Counted from the stretch's first letter, positions 1 to 9,619 are shown. The stretch: DNA of 45,375 bases from Hydrocarboniphaga sp. (GCF_028291725.1 NZ_JAQGNT010000109.1:1-45375), one strand, 5' to 3'. Notes: generated by a model not told the origin, from the sequence alone. A program made the numbers and translations.

Positions 1-100
1 TTTGTTTTCCCATGTAATCGGCGAAAACAATGTACCGTTATTCTCCGAACACGCCACGAGTCTCTTTCATCATCAGGGGTGGCGCGAGTCGCCATGTCCG

Positions 101-173
101 TTGGGGTGAGCGCAGCGAACCCCAACATCGGCGCGGAACAAATGTTGGGGTTCGCAGGCTCACCCCAACCTAC
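101..173. repeat. REP/BIME-like inverted repeat, family A, copy 1
   Basis: Two hairpin arms face each other: TTGGGGTGAGCGCAGCGAAC at the left and its near-complement ending in CACCCCAACCTAC at the right, around a short AT-richer centre. The left GTAG tetranucleotide of other copies is missing here (it reads TCCG). Six further copies lie at 5388, 11634, 12722, 13748, 32386 and 43804. The element ends four bases before the stop codon of the minus-strand acyl-CoA dehydrogenase, so it would form a stem-loop in the 3' end of that transcript. In bases 1-100 upstream I see no gene. Confidence 0.9.
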
Positions 174-176
174 GAG

Positions 177-1334
177 TTAGCGCCCTACCAGCGACCTTGC
201 GATCACTTCTTTCATGATCTCGTTGGTGCCGCCGTAGATGCGCTGGATGCGTGCATCTAGCCAGTAGCGCGAGATCGGGTATTCGGCCATGTAGCCGTAG
301 CCGCCGAACAGCTGCAGGCAGGCATCGACGACGCGGTTCTCCATCTCGCTGGTGGCGAGCTTGATCATCGCCGCGGTCGGCACGTCGAACTGGCCGATCG
401 CATACAGCCGCCGACATTTTTCGTAGAACGCGCGGTGCACCTCGATATCGGTCTTGATCTTGGCCAGCTCGAAGCGCGTGTTCTGGAAGCTCGCGACGGT
501 GGCGCCGAAGGCCTTGCGCTGGGTTACGTACTCGATGGTGCGTTCGAGCGCGCCCTCCGCATGCGCGACTGCCGACACCGCCAGCATCAGGCGCTCGCGC
601 GGCAGCTCGTCGATCAGGTGGCCGAAGCCACCGCCGACGCGGCCGAGCACGGCGTCGGCATCCAGCTGCACATCGTCGAAGAACAGCTCGGAGGTATCGG
701 CCGCATGCATGCCGATCTTCGAAAGGTTGCGGCCGCGCTTGAAGCCGGGCTTCTCGCCGTCGAGCAGGAACAGGGTCATGCCCTTGCCGCCCGCCTTGGG
801 ATCGGTCTTCGCGGCGACGATGATCACGCCGGCGTGCTGGCCGTTGGTGATGAAGGTCTTGGAGCCATTGAGCCGGTAGCCGCCGTTGCCATCGGCGACG
901 GCGTAGGTCTTGATCGCCTGCAGATCCGAGCCGGTGCCAGGCTCGGTCATCGCCAGCGCGCCGAAGCATTCGCCGCGTGCCATGCGCAGCAGGTATTTCT
1001 GTTTCTGCGCCTCGGTGCCCAAGTGCAGGATGTAGGGTGCGACGATGTCCGAATGCATCATGAAGTTGGACACCAGCGACATGTAGCCGAGCCGCGAGCC
1101 TTCTTCGGCGACGGCGCAGGAGTATTCAAAAGGCGCGCCGCTGCCGCCGTATTCCTCGGGCAGATCCACGCACAGCAGGCCGGTTTCGGCGGCTTTCAGA
1201 TACAGCGATTTCGGCACGATGCCGTCGCGTTCCCATTGCGCGTAATGCGGCTCGACCTCGTCGTTGAGGAAGCGCAGCACGGTGTCGCGCCAGGTGCTCA
1301 GGTCGGAGTCATCTGCGGCGGAGGAGGCATCCAT
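177..1334 (-). CDS. acyl-CoA dehydrogenase, LCAD/IVD-like (paralogue 1)
   Basis: This 385-residue protein is a full-length FAD-dependent acyl-CoA dehydrogenase, which oxidises an acyl-CoA to the trans-2-enoyl-CoA and passes electrons to ETF. The N-terminal helical domain covers about residues 10-120. The middle beta domain holds the flavin and substrate motif AMTEPGTGSDL (about 128-138), and the C-terminal helical domain ends in GGTNEIMKEVIARSLVGR. The MCAD-type catalytic Glu position reads YGGT. ELPRERLMLA supplies Glu247 where LCAD and isovaleryl-CoA dehydrogenase keep their base, so I infer that subclass. The start at MDASSAADD is preferred because the open frame upstream has no acyl-CoA dehydrogenase character. 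The substrate cannot be read from sequence. A close paralogue lies at 10445-11587. Confidence 0.93.
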   Translation of the reverse strand: MDASSAADDSDLSTWRDTVLRFLNDEVEPHYAQWERDGIVPKSLYLKAAETGLLCVDLPEEYGGSGAPFEYSCAVAEEGSRLGYMSLVSNFMMHSDIVAPYILHLGTEAQKQKYLLRMARGECFGALAMTEPGTGSDLQAIKTYAVADGNGGYRLNGSKTFITNGQHAGVIIVAAKTDPKAGGKGMTLFLLDGEKPGFKRGRNLSKIGMHAADTSELFFDDVQLDADAVLGRVGGGFGHLIDELPRERLMLAVSAVAHAEGALERTIEYVTQRKAFGATVASFQNTRFELAKIKTDIEVHRAFYEKCRRLYAIGQFDVPTAAMIKLATSEMENRVVDACLQLFGGYGYMAEYPISRYWLDARIQRIYGGTNEIMKEVIARSLVGR

Positions 1335-1485
1335 GGGCGATCGTCGTCTTGGGTGGAAAATCCGATTGTCAGCCGCCGTCGCCGCCGCCGCGTCCGCCAA
1401 GCGGATGAGGCGCTGAACTCTGGCGGTGTAATGCCGTCCAAAACAGGCTGGCTCCAAAGCCGGCCTTCGTCTAAGGAGAGGAACA

Positions 1486-1683
1486 ATGAAAAATCTGATC
1501 GGCAACCAGGTCGCTACCGACTACTCGAACTACGTTTTCAAATCCCGCGAAGAAGCCGAGGCGTTCTATCTGGCCGCGCGTCAGAGGGAAGCCAACCGAC
1601 AGCAGCAACAGGCCGCGACGCCGGACGTGCGCCGCTCGCAGCAGCAGACGGTGGGAAGTAGCGGCGGTTCGAAACGGCGCTGA
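1486..1683 (+). CDS. small hypothetical protein, 65 residues
   Basis: A short polar ORF starts 7 bases after a strong Shine-Dalgarno sequence (AAGGAGAGG), which is the main reason to believe it. The first half (MKNLIGNQVATDYSNYVFKS, then REEAEAFYLAA) looks folded and helical. The second half is a Gln/Ser/Arg-rich tail that is probably disordered. No signal peptide or membrane segment is present. It is divergent from the acyl-CoA dehydrogenase and about 90 bases upstream of the 5-oxoprolinase. I do not recognise the family and propose no function. Confidence 0.6.
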   Translation: MKNLIGNQVATDYSNYVFKSREEAEAFYLAARQREANRQQQQAATPDVRRSQQQTVGSSGGSKRR

Positions 1684-1770
1684 GAAGCGGCGGGTCACCA
1701 CCCGCCACAAAATCTGGCTGGTAGGGCGGGTCGTGGCTAAAGTGTCGGCTGATTCCCACCGTGTCCGCCG

Positions 1771-4700
1771 ATGTCGACTGATCAAATGCCCGCTCACGAC
1801 TGGGAATTCTGGATCGATCGCGGCGGCACCTTCACCGACATCGTCGCGCGTCGGCCTGATGGCCTGCTGCTGACGCACAAGCTGCTGTCCGACAATCCCG
1901 AGCACTATCGCGACGCCGCCGCGGCCGGCATCGCCTGGCTGCTGGCGCGCAACGGCGACGCGTATCCACGTATCGCTGCGGTCAAGATGGGCACCACGGT
2001 CGCGACCAACGCACTGCTGGAGCGTCGCGGCGAACCCACGGTACTGGCCATCACCCAGGGCCACGCCGATGCGCTGCGTATCGGCTATCAAAGCCGTCCA
2101 CGCCTGTTCGATCGGCATATCAAACTGCCGCCGCCGCTGTATTCGCGAGTCATCGAGATCGACGAGCGCGTCGCGATCGACGGCGAAGTGCTGCAGCCAC
2201 TCGACGAAGCAGCCGCGCGGCGCGATCTGACTGCTGCTTATCAGGCGGGTCTGCGCTCGATCGCGATCGTGCTGATGCACGGCTGGCAGCACCAGGCACA
2301 CGAGAAAAAGCTGGCGGAGATTGCGCGCGCTATCGGCTACACGCAGATCTCGGTCAGCCACGAAGTCAGCCCGCTGATCAAGCTGATCGGCCGCGGCGAC
2401 ACCACGGTGGCCGATGCCTATCTGACGCCGGTACTGCGGCGCTACCTGGACCGCCTGGAGCCCGAACTCGGCGGCGCACGCCTGCTGCTGATGCAATCCA
2501 ACGGCGGCCTGGCCGAGGCGCGCCGGTATCGCGGCAAGGATGCGGTGCTGTCCGGCCCGGCCGGCGGCATCGTCGGCATGGCGCGCACCGCGTCCGAGGC
2601 GGGCTTCGAGCGCGTGATCGGCTTCGACATGGGCGGGACTTCGACCGACGTCTCGCACTATGCCGGCCAGGAAAACGGTGGCTACGAACGCGCCTGGGAG
2701 ACCACGGTCGCCGGCGTGCGGTTGCGCGCGCCGATGATGGCGATCCACACGATCGCCGCCGGCGGAGGATCGATCTGCCGTTTCGACGGCGCGCGTCTGC
2801 GTGTCGGTCCGGAATCGGCCGGCGCGGTGCCGGGGCCGGCCTGTTACCGGCGCGGTGGCCCGCTGACCATCACCGACTGCAATCTGCTGCTGGGCAAGCT
2901 GCAGGCCGGGTTTTTTCCCGCGGTATTCGGCACCGGTGCTGATCAGGGATTGGATCGCGATGCGGTCGTCGCGCGCTTCGATGCGCTCGCGGCCGAAGTC
3001 GCGGCGGCGACTGGCGAAGCGATGTCGCCGGCCGCGCTGGCCGAAGGTTTTCTGCGCATCGCGGTTGACAGCATGGCGCATGCGATCCGGCAGATTTCCA
3101 CGCAGCGCGGTCACGATCTGGCGCGCTACACCCTGGCCTGCTTCGGCGGCGCCGGCGGCCAGCATGCCTGCCTGGTCGCGGAGTCCCTATCCATGCGCCA
3201 GGTGATGATCCATCCCTACGCTGGCGTGCTGTCGGCCTATGGCATGGGCCTGGCGGATCTGCGCGTGGTGCGCGAACGCAGTGTCGAGCAGCCGCTGGAT
3301 ACCGCTGCCGATACTTTGCTTGAACTCGCCGCCGAACTGTCGCAGCAGGCGCGTGCCGAACTGCTGGAGCAGGCGGCGGGCAGTCCGCTGGATACGCTGA
3401 GCCTGCAGCGCCGCGTGCAGCTCAAGTACGCCGGCACCGACAGCGCGCTAGCCGTGGCGCTGGATCAGCCAGCCGCGATGCGCGCGGCTTTCGAGCTGCT
3501 GCACCGTCGCCGCTTCGGCTTCGATGTACCCGACAAGCCGGTGCTCGTCGAGATGATGTCGGTCGAGGCGATCGGCGCGCCGCGCAGCGGCCGAGCACGG
3601 ACGGTCGAAGTCGCATCGCCGTCCGCCGAGCCGCTGGCGCAGGTCGACGCGATTCTGCGCGGCAGCCCGCGGCGCGTCGCGGTCTACGATCGCGATCGTC
3701 TGCCCGATGGCTGGCGCATCGACGGCCCGGTGATCATCCGCGAATCGACCGGCACCGTGGTCGTGGAACCCGGCTGGCGCGCGCGGCTGGACCGCTGGCG
3801 CAATCTGATCCTGGAATTCACTGCCGCCACCGAAAGCTCGGTACCGGGCCGTATCGACGCCGATCCGGTGTATCTGGAGCTGTTCAACAATCGCTTCATG
3901 GCAATCGCCGAGCAGATGGGCTACGCGCTGCAGAACACCGCGCACTCGGTGAACATCAAGGAGCGTCTGGATTTCTCCTGTGCGCTGTTCGATCGCGGCG
4001 CCCGTCTGGTGGCCAATGCGCCGCATATTCCGGTGCATCTGGGTTCGATGGGCGACAGCGTGCGCGCGGTGATCGCGCGCCGCGAGCAAACCGCCACGCC
4101 GTTCACCGCCGGCCAGGTTTACATGCTCAACGCGCCGTACAACGGCGGCACGCATCTGCCCGACATCACCGTCGTGATGCCGGTGTTCGATGCCGACGGC
4201 AGCAGCCTGCTGGCTTATGTCGCCGCGCGCGGTCATCACGCCGACATCGGCGGCATCACGCCCGGCTCGATGCCGCCGCATAGCCGCAGTGTCATTGAGG
4301 AGGGCGTGCTGATCGACGACTTTCTGCTGATCGATCGAGGCCGCATGCGCGAAGCCGAAGTGCGCGCGCTGCTGGCGAGCGGCGCCTGGCCGGCGCGCAA
4401 TCCGGATCAGAACCTCGCCGACCTGCGCGCCCAGGTCGCGGCCTGTGCGCGCGGTGCCGAGGAATTGCGTCTGCTGGTGGCCGAGAGCGACCGTGAAGTC
4501 GTGGAGGCCTATCTCGGCCACGTGCAGGCGCATGCGGAAGTCTGTGTGCGCCGCCTGCTGGCGCGGGTGGCCGATGGCGAGGCCGCGATCGAAATGGACG
4601 ATGGCGCGATCATCCGCGTCGCGATCAAGGTGGATCGCGAGCGCCGCTGTGCGCGTATCGATTTCGGCGGAACCAGCGCGCAGCGGGCCAGCAATTTCAA

Positions 4701-5391
4701 CACGCCGCTGTCGATCTGCCGCGCCGCGGTGCTGTACGTGCTGCGCTGCATGATCGACGAGGACATTCCCTTGAACGACGGCTGCCTGGTGCCGATCGAG
4801 CTGATCGTGCCCGAGGGCAGCATGCTCAATCCGCGCTACCCGGCCGCGGTGGTCGCCGGCAACGTCGAGACCAGCCAGGCGGTGACCGACGTGCTGTTCG
4901 CCGCGCTCGGCGCGATGGCCGGCGCCCAGGGCACGATGAACAATTTCACGTTCGGCGACGAGGCCCGGCAGTACTACGAAACGATCTGCGGCGGCTCGGG
5001 CGCCGGGCCCGGCTTCGATGGCGCGCACGCGGTGCAGACGCACATGACCAATAGCCGGCTGACCGATCCGGAAGTGCTGGAGACGCGGTTCCCGGTGCTG
5101 CTGGAGCAGTTCGCCATCCGCGCTGGATCGGGCGGCGATGGCGCCTTCCGCGGCGGCGATGGCGTGGTACGCAGGCTGCGGTTTCTGCAAGCGATGACGG
5201 CGGGGATTCTGTCGAATCGCCGACGGGTTGCGCCGTCCGGGCTGGCCGGCGGTGGTGCCGGTGCGGTGGGTCGAAACTCCGTTGAGCGAGCCGATGGCCG
5301 CATTGAAGTCCTGGATTCGACCGCTGTGGTGGCGATGCATGTCGGCGATGTATTCGTGATCGAGACGCCGGGCGGTGGTGGCTACGGGTAG
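1771..5391 (+). CDS. 5-oxoprolinase (ATP-hydrolysing), HyuA-HyuB fusion
   Basis: At 1206 residues this is close to the single-chain eukaryotic-type 5-oxoprolinase, which opens 5-oxo-L-proline to glutamate using ATP. The N-terminal hydantoinase A half has the actin-like phosphate motifs [12 protein letters not shown] (about 12-23), [15 protein letters not shown] (about 73-87) and [13 protein letters not shown] (about 286-298). The hydantoinase B half starts near residue 700 ([20 protein letters not shown]) and runs to the glycine-rich end [11 protein letters not shown]...GGGGYG. Related hydantoinases or acetophenone carboxylase subunits are usually split, so the fusion and the neighbouring DUF969/979/2891 genes favour oxoprolinase. 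No clear Shine-Dalgarno sequence precedes the ATG; an alternative start is MPAHDWEFW five codons downstream. The TAG stop codon is part of the palindromic repeat that begins at 5388. Confidence 0.88.
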   Translation: MSTDQMPAHDWEFWIDRGGTFTDIVARRPDGLLLTHKLLSDNPEHYRDAAAAGIAWLLARNGDAYPRIAAVKMGTTVATNALLERRGEPTVLAITQGHADALRIGYQSRPRLFDRHIKLPPPLYSRVIEIDERVAIDGEVLQPLDEAAARRDLTAAYQAGLRSIAIVLMHGWQHQAHEKKLAEIARAIGYTQISVSHEVSPLIKLIGRGDTTVADAYLTPVLRRYLDRLEPELGGARLLLMQSNGGLAEARRYRGKDAVLSGPAGGIVGMARTASEAGFERVIGFDMGGTSTDVSHYAGQENGGYERAWETTVAGVRLRAPMMAIHTIAAGGGSICRFDGARLRVGPESAGAVPGPACYRRGGPLTITDCNLLLGKLQAGFFPAVFGTGADQGLDRDAVVARFDALAAEVAAATGEAMSPAALAEGFLRIAVDSMAHAIRQISTQRGHDLARYTLACFGGAGGQHACLVAESLSMRQVMIHPYAGVLSAYGMGLADLRVVRERSVEQPLDTAADTLLELAAELSQQARAELLEQAAGSPLDTLSLQRRVQLKYAGTDSALAVALDQPAAMRAAFELLHRRRFGFDVPDKPVLVEMMSVEAIGAPRSGRARTVEVASPSAEPLAQVDAILRGSPRRVAVYDRDRLPDGWRIDGPVIIRESTGTVVVEPGWRARLDRWRNLILEFTAATESSVPGRIDADPVYLELFNNRFMAIAEQMGYALQNTAHSVNIKERLDFSCALFDRGARLVANAPHIPVHLGSMGDSVRAVIARREQTATPFTAGQVYMLNAPYNGGTHLPDITVVMPVFDADGSSLLAYVAARGHHADIGGITPGSMPPHSRSVIEEGVLIDDFLLIDRGRMREAEVRALLASGAWPARNPDQNLADLRAQVAACARGAEELRLLVAESDREVVEAYLGHVQAHAEVCVRRLLARVADGEAAIEMDDGAIIRVAIKVDRERRCARIDFGGTSAQRASNFNTPLSICRAAVLYVLRCMIDEDIPLNDGCLVPIELIVPEGSMLNPRYPAAVVAGNVETSQAVTDVLFAALGAMAGAQGTMNNFTFGDEARQYYETICGGSGAGPGFDGAHAVQTHMTNSRLTDPEVLETRFPVLLEQFAIRAGSGGDGAFRGGDGVVRRLRFLQAMTAGILSNRRRVAPSGLAGGGAGAVGRNSVERADGRIEVLDSTAVVAMHVGDVFVIETPGGGGYG

Positions 5392-5464
5392 GTTGGGGTG
5401 AGTTTGCGAACCCCAACATCGGCGCGGAACAAATGTTGGGGTTCGCAAGCTCACCCCAACCTAC
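5388..5464. repeat. REP/BIME-like inverted repeat, family A, copy 2
   Basis: A complete copy: it begins GTAGGTTGGGGTGAG and ends CTCACCCCAACCTAC, with each arm forming its own short hairpin. The TAG of the left terminus is the stop codon of the 5-oxoprolinase. The element fills about half of the 143-base gap before the DUF969 gene, so it may act as a processing or attenuation structure between the two. Confidence 0.93.
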
Positions 5465-5534
5465 GACGCTACGACGCCCTATGCGTCTCAGGTGCGAGTC
5501 TTGCTATACCGCTGCATTCAGATCGGGAGTGCAC

Positions 5535-6236
5535 ATGCTCAAGCTGCTCGGTATCGCGGTGATCGTCGCCGGTTTCGCGCTGCGCCTGAATCCGCTGCCG
5601 GTGATCGCAGCTGCGGCGCTGGTCACCGGGCTCGCGGCCGGGCTCGACGTCGTCGCGGTGATCTCCGCGTTCGGCAAGGCGTTCAACGAGAGCCGCTATG
5701 TCAGCATCGTGTGGCTGGTGCTGCCGGTGATCGGCGTGCTCGAGCGCGCCGGGCTGCGTGAGCGGGCCGGTACCTTGGTGTCGAAGCTGAAATTGCTGAC
5801 CACCGGGCGGCTACTCGGCATCTACTTCGTGCTGCGCCAGGCAACGGCCGCGATGGGCCTGACCTCGCTCGGCGGACATCCGCAGATGGTGCGGCCGCTG
5901 GTCGCGCCGATGGCGCTGGCGGCGGCGGAATCGCGTTTCGGCGTGCTGCCCCGGTTCTGGCACGAACGCATTCGCGCGCATGCGGCGGCGGCCGACAACA
6001 TCGCCAATTTCTTTGGCGAGGATATCTTCATCGCGATCGGTTCGATCCTGCTGATGAAGGGCTTCCTGGAACAGAACGGCATTCGGGTCGAACCGCTGCA
6101 GCTGTCACTGTGGGCGATCCCGACCGCGCTCGCCGCGCTGCTGATTCACGGGCTCCGGCTGGCGCTGTTCGAGCGTCGCCTGGCCAGGGATCTGGGTGGG
6201 GTAAAACCCGCTGCAGACGAGGATGCGGCCCGGTGA
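5535..6236 (+). CDS. DUF969 family membrane protein
   Basis: This 233-residue, very hydrophobic protein has about six predicted membrane segments, the first starting at LKLLGIAVIVAGFALRL. It contains the conserved tract GLTSLGGHPQMVRPLVAPM and the later AAAADNIANFFGEDIF stretch typical of DUF969. The family is thought to be half of an ion-transporter-superfamily permease whose other half is DUF979, the next gene. The ATG at 5535 is chosen because CGGGAG lies 6 bases upstream. The stop overlaps the GTG start of the next gene (GTGA), implying translational coupling. Placement after a 5-oxoprolinase suggests pyroglutamate or a pyroglutamyl compound as substrate, which is inference. Confidence 0.85.
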   Translation: MLKLLGIAVIVAGFALRLNPLPVIAAAALVTGLAAGLDVVAVISAFGKAFNESRYVSIVWLVLPVIGVLERAGLRERAGTLVSKLKLLTTGRLLGIYFVLRQATAAMGLTSLGGHPQMVRPLVAPMALAAAESRFGVLPRFWHERIRAHAAAADNIANFFGEDIFIAIGSILLMKGFLEQNGIRVEPLQLSLWAIPTALAALLIHGLRLALFERRLARDLGGVKPAADEDAAR

Positions 6237-7183
6237 TCGGGCTGCACGAGGTCTACGATCTGGCAGGCCTGATGTTCGCCGCCTACGCGGTGCTCGGCGT
6301 ACTCGGGGCAGGGCAGCGGCGCTGGAAGAACTCCGCGTTCTGGGCGCTGCTGGCGCTGAGTTTTCTGGCCGGCGATGCGCTCGGTGATTTCGGCAATGGC
6401 CTGCTGGTGCTTGCACTGGTCCTGCTGGCCAGCCTCGGCGGACTCAAGCCACCCACGTCCGCGAATACGTCGGACGCGCAACGCCTGAGTTCGGCGCGGC
6501 GATGGGGTGATCGCCTGTTCGTGCCGGCGCTGATGCTGCCGCTGGTCACCGTGCTCGGCACGATCTTGTTCAAGAAGCTCGCCGCGGCCGGGCATCCGAT
6601 CGTCGATCCGGCGCAGGCGACGCTGGTGTCGCTGGCGCTGGCGGTCATCGTGTCGCTGTCGATCGCGCTGCCCCTGCTGCGGCAGCCTTGGGCGTCGCCG
6701 CTGCAGGAAGGCCGCCGGCTGATCGACTCGGTCGGCTGGGCGGCGGTGCTTCCGCAAATGCTCGCGGCACTCGGCGCGGTGTTCGCGATGGCGGGCGTCG
6801 GCCAGGTGGTCGGCGATCTCGCCTCCCGCGCGATGCCGGCCGACAGTCGCCTTGCTGCCGTCGTGGCCTATACGCTGGGCATGGCCGCATTCACGCTGGT
6901 GATGGGCAATGCCTTTGCCGCGTTCCCGGTGATGACGGCCGGCATCGGTCTGCCATTGATCGTGCAGCGCTTCGGCGGCGATCCGGCGATCATGGCGGCG
7001 ATCGGCATGCTGTCGGGCTTTTGCGGAACCCTGATGACGCCGATGGCCGCCAATTTCAACCTGGTGCCGGCGGCGCTGCTGGAACTGCCCGATCGCAACG
7101 CGGTGATCAAGGCGCAGTTGCCGACGGCGTTGCTGCTGCTCGCATTCAATACGGTGGCCATGTATGTCCTCGTCTGGCGTTGA
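6233..7183 (+). CDS. DUF979 family membrane protein
   Basis: A 316-residue integral membrane protein with about eight hydrophobic helices. It starts with GTG inside the stop of DUF969, giving the N-terminus (V/M)IGLHEVYDLAGLMFAAYAV, as expected for this family; the upstream extension of the frame overlaps DUF969 and is not protein-like. A conserved C-terminal region reads TLVMGNAFAAFPVMTAGIGLP, followed by SGFCGTLMTPMAANFN. DUF969 and DUF979 occur together across many bacteria and are best read as two subunits of one transporter. Gene overlap on both sides supports one mRNA and fixed stoichiometry. Confidence 0.85.
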   Translation: MIGLHEVYDLAGLMFAAYAVLGVLGAGQRRWKNSAFWALLALSFLAGDALGDFGNGLLVLALVLLASLGGLKPPTSANTSDAQRLSSARRWGDRLFVPALMLPLVTVLGTILFKKLAAAGHPIVDPAQATLVSLALAVIVSLSIALPLLRQPWASPLQEGRRLIDSVGWAAVLPQMLAALGAVFAMAGVGQVVGDLASRAMPADSRLAAVVAYTLGMAAFTLVMGNAFAAFPVMTAGIGLPLIVQRFGGDPAIMAAIGMLSGFCGTLMTPMAANFNLVPAALLELPDRNAVIKAQLPTALLLLAFNTVAMYVLVWR

Positions 7184-8201
7184 ATCAGGAATCCATCGGC
7201 TCGACGCTGCGCTGGCGCAGCGCTTCGCCACGATCGCGCTCGGGCACGTCGACCGCGAATATCCGCACAAGCTCGATCACGTGCTTGATGGCGACGGCGA
7301 TGCCCTGCCGCCGCGCAGCCTGCACCCGCTGTTTCACGGCAGCTTCGACTGGCATTCCTGCGTGCATGGCTACTGGCTGCTGGCGACGCTGTTGCGCCTG
7401 TACCCGGGAATCGCGGCCGCAGATGAAATCCGCAGGCGTTTCGATGCGCGCTTCACTACCGATATCGTCGCTGCCGAATGCGCGTATCTGGCGCGTCCTT
7501 CGAGCCGCGGCTTCGAGCGCCCTTATGGCTGGGCCTGGCTGTTGATGCTGCAGGCGGAACTGCGGCGGCACGATACCGAGCCAGGCCGGCGCTGGGCGGC
7601 TGCCTTGCAGGCGCTGGCCGATGTTTTCACTCAGCGCTTCCATAATTTCCTGCCGAAGGCAACGTATCCGGTGCGCGCCGGCGTGCATACCAACACCGCT
7701 TTCGCACTGGCACTGGCGCAGGAATATGCGCAGCAGTCGTCCGACTCGCGATTGCTCGCGCTGCTGAAGAGCACGGCGGCGCGCTGGTATTCCGCCGATG
7801 CCGCATGCCAGGCCTGGGAGCCATCCGGCGATGATTTCCTGTCGCCGGCGCTGATCGAAGCCGAATGCCAGCGGCGCCTGCTGCCGCGGAGTGAATTTCG
7901 CCAATGGTTCGCGCGCTTTCTGCCGCGCGCGGCGCTGGGCGAGCCGGCGAGCCTGTTCGAGCCGGCGACGGTCAGCGATCGCAGCGACGGCAAGATCGCG
8001 CATCTGGACGGGCTCAACCTGAGCCGCGCCTGGTGCTGGCGTTCGATCACCGGCGCCCTCGCCGCGGACGATCCGCTGAAGTCCCGTGCGAGCACAGCGG
8101 TGCGTGCCCATCTTGACGCGGCGTTGTCCGAAGTCGCCGGCGACTACATGGGTGAGCACTGGCTGGCGAGCTTCGCGCTGCTGGCGCTGCGCGAATCATA
8201 G
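7164..8201 (+). CDS. DUF2891 family protein
   Basis: A 345-residue soluble protein with the DUF2891 hallmark HGSFDWHSCVHGYWLL (about residues 50-65) and a helical-repeat look throughout, including WLLMLQAEL, YPVRAGVHTNTAFALAL and GEHWLASFALLAL. No signal peptide is visible. The start overlaps the DUF979 end by 20 bases in another frame, so it is the last gene of the coupled DUF969-DUF979-DUF2891 run. Its fold resembles alpha/alpha-toroid enzymes with conserved His and Trp, but the activity is not established. Context suggests a role linked to the imported substrate, perhaps processing a pyroglutamyl compound; that is inference. Confidence 0.82.
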   Translation: MSSSGVESGIHRLDAALAQRFATIALGHVDREYPHKLDHVLDGDGDALPPRSLHPLFHGSFDWHSCVHGYWLLATLLRLYPGIAAADEIRRRFDARFTTDIVAAECAYLARPSSRGFERPYGWAWLLMLQAELRRHDTEPGRRWAAALQALADVFTQRFHNFLPKATYPVRAGVHTNTAFALALAQEYAQQSSDSRLLALLKSTAARWYSADAACQAWEPSGDDFLSPALIEAECQRRLLPRSEFRQWFARFLPRAALGEPASLFEPATVSDRSDGKIAHLDGLNLSRAWCWRSITGALAADDPLKSRASTAVRAHLDAALSEVAGDYMGEHWLASFALLALRES

Positions 8202-8214
8202 AGCGCGTCTGAAG

Positions 8215-8736
8215 CTACATCGGCGTGGTCTTTCGAGCCTGCTTGCTGCGCTGGCTCAGCAGTTTTCCCAGCATGCGCGTGCCAGGGCCCAGGCGTCCGC
8301 CGGGGCCGGCCTCCGTTGCCACGGTTTCGAGCAGCAAGGGTTCACCACATTGGTCGCAGGTGACGCGCGCCGTCGCCAGTGCGCCGCAGTCGTGACGGAT
8401 GCGCGCCGGCGGGCCGGCCTTGTCCGCCTTCCAGCGATCACCCCAGGCCATCAGCGCCGCGATCACGCCGAACAGCTCGGCACCTTTCGCGGTCGGCACG
8501 TAGTCGTAGCGTGGCGGATGTTCCGCATAGGCGCGCTTTTCGAGAATGCCTTCGACGACGAACGAATCCAGGCGCGCGGCCAGCACTTTCCGCGACAGAC
8601 CCAGGTCCTGCTGCAGCTGGTCGAAGCGGGTCAGGCCGACGAACACGTCGCGCAGGATCAGGGCGCCCCAGGCGTCGTGCAGCACCTGCATGCTGCGGGC
8701 GATCGAGCAATGGACGCCGGAAAGGTCGGTACGCAT
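8215..8736 (-). CDS. HxlR-family winged-helix transcriptional regulator
   Basis: This 173-residue protein has the HxlR pattern: Cys10 in GVHCSIARSMQVLHDAWGALILRD, a winged helix across about 15-90 with the recognition region LGLSRKVLAARLDSFVVEGILEK, and the Tyr-rich wing PPRYDYVPTAKG. The C-terminal HDCGALATARVTCDQCGEPLL has a zinc-ribbon-like Cys set found in one HxlR subgroup. The start is set at MRTDLSGVHCS; the upstream frame runs through the putative operator. It is divergent from the secreted protein at 8819, the usual arrangement for control of a neighbour. The inducer is unknown. Confidence 0.88.
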   Translation of the reverse strand: MRTDLSGVHCSIARSMQVLHDAWGALILRDVFVGLTRFDQLQQDLGLSRKVLAARLDSFVVEGILEKRAYAEHPPRYDYVPTAKGAELFGVIAALMAWGDRWKADKAGPPARIRHDCGALATARVTCDQCGEPLLLETVATEAGPGGRLGPGTRMLGKLLSQRSKQARKTTPM

Positions 8737-8740
8737 GACC

Positions 8741-8762
8741 GCTAGTCTAGCGCTAGTCCAGC
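8741..8762. promoter_or_regulatory. tandem 11-bp repeat, probable HxlR operator
   Basis: GCTAGTCTAGC is followed directly by GCTAGTCCAGC (one mismatch), four bases upstream of the hxlR start codon and inside the divergent gap to the gene at 8819. An 11-base period puts the two copies on one face of the helix, as expected for adjacent regulator dimers. A further pair, TTTAGGGAAC and CTAAGGGAAC (about 8774 and 8806), lies closer to the divergent gene. Binding is inferred from position only. Confidence 0.5.
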
Positions 8763-8818
8763 GCCTCGGTTGCTTTAGGGAACGCACGATGGCAGCATAA
8801 GTTTTCTAAGGGAACTTA

Positions 8819-9619
8819 ATGGTGGCGGTTATGAAGAAGTCCGGCGCTGCACCGCTGCGGCCTTCGCTCGTCCTCGCTGTGTTTCTGTGCGCCGGCAATG
8901 CGCGGGCCGGTGAGCCGGTCCGCGATCGATGGGGCAACATCCAGCAGGTTGATATCCAGGCGGAGCCGCCGGTGGCCAAGGCGGCCATCGCCTTCGACTT
9001 CCAGTTCAGCTACTCGAACGCACTGGGCTTGCCGCGTCCGCAGCGCGAGCTGGTGATCTACTGGCCCACCGGCGGGCGCTGGAACGGCGCGTTGTTTCCG
9101 CAGTGCGATCCGGTGCTGCTGGCGCAACAGGGTCCTGAGGTCTGTCCGGCGAATTCGCTGTTCCTGCGCGGTAAGGCGCTGGCGGCGCTGGGCAGCCAGG
9201 CGCTCACCATCGAGTCGGAAGTGCAGGGCTTTGTCGGCCTGCCGAAAAACGGCAATCCCACGCAGATCTTCTACATCCGGCCGCAGATCGGGCCGGCCTT
9301 CGTGCTCACGGGTGAGTTCACCGAGGAAGGGCAGGGACCGTACGGCCTGGTGCAGCGCTTCGACATGAACGCTATCCCCGCATCGACGGCGCTGACCCCG
9401 TCGCCGATCATCCTGACCGCGTTCCATAGCGAGGATCTACACACCTATGTCACGCGCCGTGTCGACGGCACGGACCTGCAGATTGCGCTCACCGTCGCGC
9501 CGGACACCTGTCCCGCCGACGGCTTCTGGCACTACGCGATCGAGAGCCGGTACCGGCTCGGCGACCTGCCGCTTCGCAGTGTCGGGCGGCAGCCTTGCGT
9601 GGGTGCGTCTACGGACTGA
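8819..9619 (+). CDS. secreted hypothetical protein, 266 residues
   Basis: An N-terminal signal peptide is visible: MVAVMKKSGAA, then a hydrophobic core PSLVLAVFLC and a cleavage region NARAGE near residue 30. The mature part is mostly beta-like with short motifs such as FDFQFSYSNALGLPRPQRELVIYWP and FFYIRP-type strands; a few Cys could form disulphides. AAGGGA five bases upstream supports the ATG at 8819, with MKKSG four codons later as the alternative. I do not recognise the family. It is divergent from the HxlR regulator, so it is a likely regulated target, probably periplasmic or outer-membrane associated. Confidence 0.75.
   Translation: MVAVMKKSGAAPLRPSLVLAVFLCAGNARAGEPVRDRWGNIQQVDIQAEPPVAKAAIAFDFQFSYSNALGLPRPQRELVIYWPTGGRWNGALFPQCDPVLLAQQGPEVCPANSLFLRGKALAALGSQALTIESEVQGFVGLPKNGNPTQIFYIRPQIGPAFVLTGEFTEEGQGPYGLVQRFDMNAIPASTALTPSPIILTAFHSEDLHTYVTRRVDGTDLQIALTVAPDTCPADGFWHYAIESRYRLGDLPLRSVGRQPCVGASTD

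Noticed and set aside
1471-3165. 564-codon minus-strand frame opposite the 5-oxoprolinase start and the 65-residue ORF
   Set aside because: No motif; antisense to a conserved ATPase domain.
3448-5454. Long minus-strand frame of 668 codons inside the 5-oxoprolinase
   Set aside because: Very His/Arg/Ala-rich translation with no domain, fully antisense to a well-supported gene; typical of GC-rich shadow frames.
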